A stretch of DNA of 64,000 nucleotides from Silene latifolia (taxonomy: Eukaryota; Streptophyta; Magnoliopsida; Caryophyllales; Caryophyllaceae). The notes below the pieces were generated by a model that was not told where the DNA came from, did no database searches, and saw only the letters and a program-made list of their open reading frames with translations. The position numbers and the translations under genes are program-made. Below are positions 45,443-54,686 of this stretch, one piece after another. The stretch's first letter is position 1. Each line of letters opens with the position of its first letter. Where the stretch lies: positions 5,424,658 through 5,488,657 of the forward strand of contig NC_133538.1 of NCBI RefSeq assembly GCF_048544455.1. The letters run 5' to 3'.

Positions 45443-46857
45443 TGTGACACCCCCATACTCCAAGTGCCTTATCAGGACCACTTAAGGTATGAGAACGTCA
45501 CCATCTCGGTTACCCGAGGCAATGATACTCAAATAGACAATAACGAAACGTATTTAAATGATAATAAAGTTTAAGTGATACAAGTCAGACTCCAAAAACT
45601 GTAAAAAAGGAAATACAAGGTTCTCAAAACTGTCAACTAATATACAACTACAAGACGTTCGACATAGCGGAAGACTTCTAAATCTGCAACGTGATGACTC
45701 ATCCCAGCTATCCCATGGACATCGTCTCATACCTGCTCGATAACTGCTCACCACCCCCGAATGGATCACCACACTTTTTAAAACATTTAAACGGGGTCAG
45801 TACTAATTACATAAAATAAATACCATAAAGGAATAATATCACAAACAGCACAAACAGCTCAACAAACTCTAGTCTCCATCTCAAATCTCCACACAACTGA
45901 CTACACACTAAAGTGTGTAGCCCTGCAAAAGTACCCATCGCAACAAGTACTCCACGCCGCCAGTGAGAGACCGCAGCCATACCCACCAAATCCCCGCTCA
46001 TCTCCATCGACCAATAAACCCAAGTTTCCTTAATGTGCATATCCCCTCCTGTGGCGGGTTCCACAGAGGGCGAACCAAGGGCGTGAAGTCACTCCTGCAA
46101 CTGACTCCACTCAGCCAGGGACGCGCCCCGAAGATCACAAACAGTTATACAACAACAATCACATTATACTACCAACAATTACCAAATTAGAATCTAATGT
46201 CAATACGATATACAACAACAACAGTAATCACCAACCACACTTATGTAATTAATACTGAGTAGGGAAAACCCTACCTGGAAAAGCAACCACCACAGACGAT
46301 CTAACAGCTAATCAGAATTCTCCTCTACGAATCCTCCTCCTATAACATGTATACATTCAATTACTACCACATACATACAAATCACCCAAAACCCTCAAAA
46401 TCACCCAATTAAGGTTTTAAAGAAACTCGACCAAATGCTATAAAAAATATACAAGGAACTTACCCTTGACACGATGATCACAACGGCGTAAACAACAAGA
46501 TGATCCGACTCTCCTAGCCTTGGGGATTTGCTAATGATGCGATGAATCAACTTACGTAACTTCTTTCTCTCAATTTAGGGTTTTAGAACGATAAAGAGGT
46601 TTAAGAAAAGTGACACAACTCATTATATATTAATCTCGCATCATTAACAAAATCCGTCAAAACTCAGCCCGTAAACTCACTTACTCGATCGAGTAAGGCA
46701 CTTACTCGATCGAGTGCCCCCTACTCGATCGAGTACCTAACTTACTCGATCGAGTGCCCTACAGGCACACTACCGTTTTGCCTCAAAAATTACTTACTCG
46801 ACAGAGTAAGTCCCACTCGATAGAGTACCCAAAGATATAGAAAACCGTAGTATTACA
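45443..46857 (-). repeat. 5' LTR of element G
   Basis: 1415 bp, in element orientation beginning TGTAATACTACGG and ending GTGTCACA. The palindrome cluster lies at about 46680-46830 and includes CTCTATCGAG- and CTCTGTCGAG-type variants in the same order as in F and A. Confidence 0.85.
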
Positions 46858-48974
46858 TGTTCACCTCACGTTTAGAAACCCTCGGTGAAACGAAGGGGTT
46901 GGAATTTGTATATGAAACAGATTCTAACAAGGCTTTGACAAGGATTTTTTGGACGTATCCGGAACGGAGGAGATGTTACTCATTGTTTAGTGATGCACTT
47001 TCATTTGATCCAACCTATGGAACTAACAAATATAACATGATTTTCACGCCTTTCACCGGCATTGACAATCATAAAAAGTCAATGATATATGGATACGCAC
47101 TTTTAGCACATGAATATGATGATTCATTTATTTGGACGTTTCAGCAATTTATGAAAACAATGGGTGGTAAAGAACCAATTACATCAGCACTGACCAAGAC
47201 AAGGGAATAATAAATGTAGTTCCAGGTGTGTTTGATGTCTCCTACTTTGTGAATCTAGTTATTTATTTGGTGAATCTAGGGACTTCACCCGTGAATGTAG
47301 TTATTTATTTTGTGTTGTGTAAATTTGGTCTAGCTTGATCAAGGTAGATTTCTTATTTTTTGAATCCTAGAGCTTATACTGTGAAACTAGAAGGTAATAT
47401 TGTGAAACTTGGTTATAACTTGGTGATATAAAGTTTATTTGTTACCTATGTTGTGAATCCTGGACTTTCATTTGTGAAACTAGAAGGTATTTTCGTGAAA
47501 CTTGAACTTATGCAAGTTTAACTGGAAGGTGTTTTTTGGTGAATCTAGGGACTTTATTCGTGAATCTAGGGACTGTTTTTGTGAATTTTTGTTATTAAAA
47601 AGTGATATTGACAATAATACAAAATGGGATTTTGTCACTTGTAGCCGTGTTCAAAACAGAAATACGTTGCTTTTGTATGTGGCATATTATGACAAAAGTA
47701 ACCGACAAGGTTGGGATCACAATTTGTAAAGACACTGACTTCCTAAGCCGTCTCAACGATGTCGTCTGGAGCAATGACATGGAGCCTGAAGAATTTGAAG
47801 AGAATTGGGCTAAGGTCATTAGTGACTTCTCCTTAGAAGGAAATAAATGGTTGACTGCCATGTTTTCCAAACGAGACCAGTGGATACCCGCTTACTTCAA
47901 GAATGTGCCAATGGGCAATATTTTAAAAACCACACAAAGATCAGAGAGTGCGAATAGCTTCTTCAAGAGATTTAAAAATACATATGGGACCCTTGTGGAA
48001 TTTTGGATGAGATTTGAGAGTGCCATGGACCAACAAAGGCACACTCTTAAGCTTCTTGAAGCAAAGAGCGACAATTCAATGCCTGAGACCCTATTCGGGT
48101 TAAAGTGGGAGGCCCATGCAGCGAAGGTCTATATACATGAAATGTTCTACGAAATCCAAAAGCAAGTTAAGTTTTCGGTAAATGCGTGTAGTGTTTGTGG
48201 ATACACCCCACCAGATACAGTAACTAACTTTGATGTTTCAATGGTTGAGAACGTAAAAAAGCGAAAGAGATATGTTGTTGAGTACAATGGGACAACAATG
48301 GATGTAAGTTGTACTTGTAAATTGTTTGAAAGGACGGGTATTTTATACAATGACATCATTTGGATTTGCTCCGGAAAGTTTACGGAAATCCCTGAGAAAT
48401 ACATCTTGTGTAGGTAATACGAAATTGGGAATGCCTTGTGGAAAACTACGATCCTGCTGGTAATACGAAATTTGGAATGCCTCGTGTGTGGTTTGAGATT
48501 TACACAACTCTTGGTATCCTAAAAAGAAAAGAAGAGGCGGATCTCAGAGAATTTGCAAAGATAATCAGAGAATTTCGAGAGAAGTTAAAGCCAAACCCAA
48601 AGCCCTTAACTAAAGAGCAACAATTGGAGGTCCTTCTCAACTACAAGGCTCCAAAAGAAGTTAGGATCATACCACCTAATGTCTCTAAGAATAAAGGTAG
48701 TGGTAAAAGGTTGGTGAGCAGCAAAAATAAGGAAATCATGAAGGCAAAAAAACCGAAAAGGTTGTGTGCTAAGTGTAAACGTAGGTCACACCATAATAAA
48801 AGGAATTGTCCAAATGATTTTACAGAGCATCCTCCCGAAAATCAAGTATTTAATATTCTACTCTTTTCTTTAAATTTCACTTCGAAAGCCTTAGGGGATA
48901 ATACCTCCTTATTTGCTGTTACTTTGTGCCTATACCAACTGAGTCTTGTGCAGCCAGCACGTGCTTGGATCTGA
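46858..48974 (+). pseudogene. FAR1/FRS-type (MULE-transposase-derived) gene, broken
   Basis: 46858-47210 carries the start of the MULE-type domain (R-I-F-W-T-Y-P-E-R-R, F-D-P-T-Y-G-T-N-K-Y-N-M, G-Y-A-L-L-A-H-E). A frameshift near 47185 leads to a T-D-Q-D-K-G-I block. About 400 bp of GTGAAT-type repeats (47225-47640) then interrupts the frame. It resumes with C-M-W-H-I (47602-48417) and Q-R-S-E-S-A-N-S-F-F-K-R-F, then a SWIM-type zinc finger (C-T-C-K-L-F-E-R-T-G-I, the usual His-containing end altered). After another frameshift, 48438-48974 has a C-terminal CX2CX4HX4C-like knuckle (C-A-K-C-K-R-R-S-H-H-N-K-R-N-C). FAR1/FRS proteins are transcription factors domesticated from MULE transposases; this copy may equally be a transposon gene. 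Its 5' end is cut by element G. Confidence 0.75.
47225..47600. repeat. GTGAAT/GTGAAAC degenerate repeats inside the FRS gene
   Basis: Repeated gtgaatctaggg and gtgaaactagaagg units at irregular 20-60 bp spacing. Related sequence recurs at 49140-49790 and 51700-51907. The coding sequence on each side shares a short overlapping motif, so this looks like an insertion and not an intron. Confidence 0.65.
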
Positions 48975-49124
48975 TCCACACGTAATTCAAGTTTGTCTCT
49001 CGAAAAACCTGATGACTTCGTGTTTTAAAACGCTTGACGTGCTCGCACACAACTACAGGAACTTTATTTTGTTGTAGTTTCTATTTCAGGAACATTATAG
49101 TAGAAATTTTTGCGGTTACTTTTT

Positions 49125-49790
49125 TACTCTTTTCCTTATTTGGTGAATCTCAGACCTTATTTTGTGAATCTCAGACCTTGTTGAGTGAATCTTAGAACTT
49201 GTTTTGTGAAACTTGGTCATCATAAGTGGTTAAAATCACCTTTTTTGCTATTTTCCTTATTTGGTGAATCTCATACTTTATTTTGTGAATCTCAGACCTT
49301 GTTCTGTGAATCTTAGAGCTTGTTTTGTGAAACTTGGTCATCATAAGTGGTTAAAGTCACCTTTTTGCTCTTTTCCTTCTTTGGTGAATCTCTGACCTTA
49401 TTTTGTGAATCTCAGACCTTGTTCTGTGAATTTTAGAGCTTGTTTTGTGAAACTTGGTCATCATAAGTGGTTAAAGTCACCTTTTTGCTCTTTTCCTTCT
49501 TTGGTGAATCTCTGACCTTATTTTGTGAATCTCAGACCTTGTTCTGTGAATTTTAGAGCTTGTTTTGTGAAACTTGGTCATCATAAGTGGTTAAAATAAC
49601 CTTTTTTGCTCTTTTCCTTATTTGGTGAATCTCAAACCTTGTTTTGTGAATCTTCGACCTTGTTCAGTGAATCTTAGAGCTTGTTTTGTGAAAAATGGTC
49701 ATCATTAGGGGTTAAAATCACTTTTTTTGCTTAGACCTTATTTGGTGAATCTCAGACCTTGTTTAGTGAATCAAATTGCAAAATTTCTCT
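49125..49790. repeat. Minisatellite, ~120-bp period, about five units
   Basis: Units carry gtgaatctcagacctta, gtgaatcttagagcttg and gtgaaacttggtcatcataa, and recur near 49125, 49245, 49365, 49485 and 49605. The third and fourth are almost identical. Each unit contains four GTGAA-type sub-repeats of about 25 bp, so it is a repeat of repeats. Confidence 0.85.
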
Positions 49791-49806
49791 TAAGCTGTCG
49801 TTGATT

Positions 49807-51513
49807 CACTACTACAGATACAGGCTATAACAACGGTTAAAAACCATTGTTATAACAAAAAGCGGACGTTATTAAAGCGTCTGTTGTTAAAGGTTTTAAC
49901 AACGGTTGGTTTTTCTAAGAAACCCGTTGTGAAAACAATTAACAACAGTTTAAAGTAGAAAAAACCGTTGTGGAAAGTGTGACTAATTTTTGGTGGGAAA
50001 GTTATAACAACGGTTACAGTATAAAAAACCAATGTTATAACTAAAGACAACGGATTTTTTTTTAAATAACCGTTGTTGATTTTTTTAAAAAAAAAAATTT
50101 AAATTATATATTACTAGATGCATGCATTACCATTACCGATGCATGCATTATTATTACTGCCAAATCCCTGCATATGAAAGGAAAATATATGGAATGAGAA
50201 AGGTTATAAGATTTGAAGGAGATATGATGACACAACTTCCTAAACATATATTAATTAAAAAACAATTCAAAGGACACATTACTAACTATAAATTCATGCA
50301 TTATCTCAATAACCATTCCATTATCTCACTATCTCACGTCCTAAACTGCTCCAAACCCTAAATCTTTAAAACAAACTCCAAACTTCCTTCAAAACTTCCT
50401 TCAACAATGAATGATACCATCCGTAATACATGCATTATGACCGAGTACAAAAAGATTTCATCCGCCGGTTGCTGGACATCGAGGGCAGGTACATGAGCTA
50501 CCTTGAGGACGCTCGGACCACACTCAAGGACGCCAAAAAAATGGCTTGACAGAGCAGAAGATGTTGCAGCTATATGACAATATAGCAACTGCGGAACGAA
50601 ACCTCCAAATAGCAAAGGAGGAGAGGATGGATATCATAGAAGAGAATAAGACTCTCTATGCATATCTAAGAATTGCATTTTTAGCAATGTAATTCGTTTT
50701 TTATTTATTTATATATTAATTAATTAAGTTTATTATGCATCCCTCTCCATCATCTTCTTCTTTTGTTTTATTTTATTTAATTTGTTTTACAAGCTAATAA
50801 ACGCAGAAAAACAATAGTAACCATTCACTAATTAAGCGAATAATAGTTAGAGAAAGAACAATAATGATCGATAAAAACACATGCAAATGAAATAATTAGA
50901 GAAAGAAAATAATGACTGAGATGATGACAAAACCTAAAACCATGCATATAAATTAAAGTGATACCTGATAATTAGAGAAAATAAGAGACGACGACAACAA
51001 CAGTGACGGAGATGATAAAGCGACGATGAGAAAGAGAGAAAGAGACGATGAGAAAGTGCGTGTTTGTGTTTGTGTTAGGTTTGTGTTTGTGACTGTAGCT
51101 GATCTGCTGTGTTTGTGTGGTTTATATTATGGAAAGTATTGACAACGGTTTTTACACAAAAACCCATTGTCCTTAGAGAATATATTAACAACGGGTCCTT
51201 AGAAAACCGTTGTTAAAAAGTATTAACAACGGGTTCTAATATAACCGTTGTATTACTTTTCACTAATTTTGCGCCAAATTATTAACAACGGTTATAATGT
51301 ATTACAGAGTAAACTGTTGTTATTAGTTATTATATTAACAACGGTTGTGAAAGTTTGACCCGTTGTTAAAACCTATAACAACGGTTATCAACACATAACC
51401 GTTGTAATTAAGTTTAGTAAAATTCGCGCCATCCATTCTAGAACGTCTTATGGTGATTTTCGTGAATAAGCGTTGTTAAAGGAGCGTTGTAGTTGCCTGG
51501 ATTTGTAGTAGTG
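49807..51513. mobile_element. Complete non-autonomous CACTA element
   Basis: 1707 bp from CACTACTACAG to TGTAGTAGTG with a 3-bp TSD ATT at 49804-49806 and 51514-51516. Subterminal regions (49830-50080 and 51140-51480) are filled with AACAACGGTT in both orientations, as expected for binding sites of a TnpA-like protein. There is no transposase, but a short coiled-coil-like coding remnant lies at 50408-50692. Confidence 0.92.
50408..50692 (+). pseudogene. Coiled-coil coding remnant inside the CACTA element
   Basis: From an ATG near 50408 two frames joined by an indel near 50540-50550 read charged heptad-like segments: F-I-R-R-L-L-D-I-E-G-R-Y-M, then Y-D-N-I-A-T-A-E-R-N-L-Q and E-E-N-K-T-L-Y-A-Y-L-R-I-A-F-L, stopping at about 50692. 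The ending (Glu/Lys coiled coil followed by a short hydrophobic tail) is like the tail of the GRF-zinc-finger gene at 53750-54200. It could be a captured host or MULE gene fragment. Low certainty. Confidence 0.4.
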
Positions 51514-52176
51514 ATTAGGCCTACTAGGTCAAATAGAAACTATATTTTTTTGAAAAAAAAAGTATCTAATTTAAGGTTTAACTCTTAACAGGGAGATACA
51601 TCAGGAGAAGACGAAGAAGAAGAGTATAGAGAATGATGTAGATGTGAGCATGATGACGATGGAAGAAGCACAAGTTTTATCTATGTTTAGTTTGATTTAA
51701 GGTTTTAAACTTAAGCATTTGGTTAAATGTTGGTTTTATTTTGGCTTTGAACTTCAACATTTGGACCTCAATGTGTGTGAAATCTCATTTATTTACGACG
51801 TTTTTTTGTTTCCTATGTTCTATGTTATGAATGCTAGACTTTCATTGGTGAAACTAGAAGGTTTTTTGGTGAAACTTGAACTTAAATTTGTCCAATTGTT
51901 TACTTGAAAATAAATAGTTCTAGAAATTCAGACGATAGTGTGATTACAAATAAATGATGCATTCATGGAAAAACGAGGGCAAACATATCTTAATTACTAA
52001 AGTACATAACTTAATATACTAAGATTCAGCTGTTAATAACCCAGAGCTAGATGGCTGAAAATTAGCAGCTTTACCAAAAACTAAAGTCCGCCTAGTAGCG
52101 CCTTTAATCTCAGGAGTTGAACACATGGTTTCGTCCCTCAAAGGATAAGTCTTGAGTGATTGAACTCTACTCCAAC
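51514..52176. other. Unassigned stretch with possible terminal exon and GTGAAAC repeat copy
   Basis: At 51580-51637 a splice-acceptor-like tcttaacag precedes a short acidic open frame (G-D-T-S-G-E-D-E-E-E-E-Y) ending at a stop, possibly a last exon of the FRS gene. 51700-51907 repeats sequence also found near 47440-47530. Nothing else is recognised. Confidence 0.35.
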
Positions 52177-52246
52177 CTCGAATTCCCCGACTTGCTTCAC
52201 CTTTGGAATGATCATCCCTCAAATTCCCCGACTTGCTTCACCTTTG
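52177..52246. repeat. Two-copy direct repeat, 29 bp each
   Basis: 52177-52205 and 52218-52246 differ at one base (tcgaattcccc versus tcaaattcccc) and lie 41 bp apart, start to start. Confidence 0.8.
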
Positions 52247-52679
52247 TCGTCTGCATCTCATATATCACAAATAGAGAATAACTAGAATACTGCAATCACA
52301 CTGTCGTCTGAACACTCGAACACTTCCTCATTCACCGTAATGAGGGCACCGGAGCTGGAGGAGCCTCGACCCAGTTTTGCATATTATGCGTCAATAATAA
52401 GCAAAATGACTCAGTATGTGACTCCTTCATGATCTTCTTCGAAACTGGTGTCTAATCCATCCATCTCAGAAGGATCATTTGTTTGCAAAATGAGTTCACA
52501 TCATCCCATCAACATGGACAATTATCTTATTAATGAAACACCTATACAGCCAAAAAAAAGTACAATAGACTTATTTACGAAATATTCACCCATGTTATGA
52601 ACAAATGGACTTCACATCATTTTTAAGACAAGGAAGTGTACCTTTTTAGTATTTTTATCCCATTTTAGAAGTTCCAACA

Positions 52680-52895
52680 TTATCGACTTTCGATATTCTG
52701 CCAATTTCTGGAAAGAGTGATGTATATTAATGAAGTATATACACAACCTAATTTTGTGGAATATAAGGCTTTATTTTCGTATACTAATGAACTTACCTCA
52801 AAATATACACTTTTGGTCCATAAACTACCATCGTCCAACGCACTCAACTTCTTCAGCACAAAAACGCCACAATCATAACTAGACAAAAAAAACAT
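52680..52895 (-). pseudogene. Ulp1-like (C48) protease fragment
   Basis: On the minus strand a tttttttgtctag acceptor-like sequence precedes Y-D-C-G-V-F-V-L-K-K-L, the Asp-Cys-Gly motif around the catalytic Cys of Ulp1/SENP SUMO proteases, then about 55 further codons. The catalytic His and Asp, which lie upstream in this family, are not present. Ulp1-like genes are often carried by plant MULEs; here the fragment faces the FRS gene. The identification rests on one motif. Confidence 0.4.
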
Positions 52896-52904
52896 TTATG
52901 AGCG

Positions 52905-53255
52905 TGATAAGTGGTAATTTAGTGTCGTTTTACCCATGCTTATATCTTATATTTGACTCGATTTTGTGTGATTCAATTGTCTAATAGCTCACTTTAGTAT
53001 TTAATTAGAAATAATTGGTTTTATTAGAATAAATAATAATTATTGTCATATTTCGAGAATAGGTACTTGTTTTGTTATATCATTTTGTAGGAAAACAAAG
53101 TCAAGTCGGGACGCAATAAAAGAAAATGAAGTCATGTGAATCGGGTCAAGACGGACGGAATCAAGTAATATGTGATGCAATGGAGCAAAATTAGACAAAG
53201 TCAAACTCAAACTTGATCAAGGCCAAAATCAAATACACCGTCATTCCCAAAATAA
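52905..53255 (+). repeat. 5' LTR of E, first part
   Basis: From TG at 52905 to the MULE's left target duplication (53247-53255). It resembles the opening of B's LTR in layout (TGAT..., then an A/T-rich stretch, then a ttgtaggaaa stretch). Confidence 0.7.
53247..53255. other. 9-bp target-site duplication of the MULE (CCAAAATAA)
   Basis: CCAAAATAA occurs at 53247-53255 and again at 59004-59012, immediately outside both terminal inverted repeats; 9 bp is the usual length for MULEs. Confidence 0.93.
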
Positions 53256-53371
53256 GAGTAATTTAATATTTACTCCCTTTTACAAACCTCTTTTCTAAAT
53301 TTACTCCCTTTTGAAAACTTTTTATTATTTTACTCCCATGAAATGTTCTCAGGTCAAATATTGCACCCAAT
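53256..53371 (+). repeat. Left terminal inverted repeat of the MULE
   Basis: Begins GAGTAATTTAATATTTACTC; the inner part diverges slightly from the right TIR (58887-59003). Confidence 0.93.
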
Positions 53372-53749
53372 TTGGCACTCCGGTGATATATTCCGTCAAT
53401 ATTTGAAATTTCTGATTTTAAGTCTATTTTTAAGACGAAAATGCCCTTCCCTCTTCTTATATACTCTTATAGGTCTTCTCTCTCCTATACTTCACCTCAC
53501 TTCATTCATTCATCCTATTTTTCCCCAATTAAGGTATGTTCATCTTCTTCCTCTCAATTTTATTTCTGTTGTAATTACTACTTAGTATAGTGTTCTGCAA
53601 ATTTGCGATTTTGTTTCAAAAATTTATGCAATTAGGGTTCATATATGCGATTTTATGCCATTGAATTAGTAATTTACAATTTTTGATTTTCTGCAATTAA
53701 TTTAGGGTTCATGTTTTCTGCATTTTCGTTTCAAAATTTAGGCGAGAAC

Positions 53750-54200
53750 ATGTCAATGGAAAGCAGCTATGAAAGTAGTCATCATAGTGTTGTTGATGAG
53801 CAACCCAAAAGTGTCTCGTGCGGTGTCCCTGGTTGCCATTTTGACGTCTTCCACACATGACAATCCAGGGAGGAGGTTTGAAAGGTGCAAGTTTTCTAAC
53901 CCATCACCGGTATGGGGGGATGTCGTTGGTTTCGTTGGCACGATCGTGTTCAAACAGTGTGGCGAAGACATAATCAACAAGATGAAGATGGAGAAAAGAG
54001 TGAATGAGTATGAAGTTGGTTGTTTGTCTCGTGAAATTCAATGGTTGAAGGATGATAGGAAGAAGCTTCAGTTTGAGATTGAAAACTTGAAGAACAAAGC
54101 ATTCATGTCTAAGTGTGAAAGGGTTAGTTATTGCAAAGGGTATCCATTGGCAATTGTTTTTGCCATTTTCATTGTTTTGATCATAGTATGTACTAAGTAG
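53750..54200 (+). pseudogene. GRF-zinc-finger/coiled-coil/membrane-anchor gene of the MULE
   Basis: From the ATG at 53750 the first frame reads to about 53858 and includes S-C-G-V-P-G-C. A frameshift around 53810-53850 moves to the frame reading T-S-S-T-H-D-N-P-G-R-R-F-E-R-C, the core of a GRF zinc finger (a DNA/RNA-end-binding finger found in some nucleases and in many plant transposon-associated proteins). A charged coiled coil follows (K-M-K-M-E-K-R-V...E-N-L-K-N-K), then a C-terminal hydrophobic segment of about 17 residues before the stop at 54200, likely a tail anchor. Many plant genomes hold large families of GRF proteins; here it travels in a MULE. Function is unknown. Confidence 0.65.
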
Positions 54201-54686
54201 GCGAAACTTTGGATGAATGTAATGTTATGAGTACTCTAATGTTCAAGAATTTGGCAGTAATGACAATGGTAGCATTTGGTTATGTGCGAATTTGGTGTTG
54301 ATGAAATAATTTTGCATTTGTAGCCTTTCACTAATTTTCTGGTTTGATTGTTCATTTCTCACATTTACACAAGTAAATGCACTTCAAAAGTAAACAAATA
54401 AACCAGAAAATCACAAGGGCTTGTTCAATGAACAACCATCTAAACCAACTGCTTGAAAGGCAACTACTGCAGTATACACAAACCAAACCAAACCAACTGC
54501 AACACACTTTCATCTCAACAAACAGCCTAAGAAGACTGAAATTGACATTCATCGAATAAACTTCATTGTTCAAAGATAAAATGGTTCAAATGATACTGAT
54601 AATGAAAGAGCATAATGAAATTTCATTGTTCAAAACACAACAGCAAAGCACGGTTGTAAATAAAGTTGAAAAACAACAACATAAGA

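Larger units (their letters stand above)
44174..46857 (-). mobile_element. Element G: truncated minus-strand copy of the A/F family
   Basis: On the minus strand: an LTR (46857-45443), a PBS, then about 1.27 kb of internal sequence matching the start of A's internal region (7965-9090), including the palindrome cluster at 44174-44310. It breaks off at about 44174. It shows that A-type internal sequence is shared by other copies, so A is a family and not a one-off rearrangement. Confidence 0.85.

Noticed and set aside
47225-47600. Ordinary intron of the FRS gene
   Set aside because: No convincing splice sites, and the coding motif appears to overlap on both sides, which fits an insertion better.
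46858-48974. Functional FAR1 transcription factor
   Set aside because: At least two frameshifts, an inserted repeat block in the coding sequence, an altered SWIM finger and loss of the 5' end rule out a working gene.
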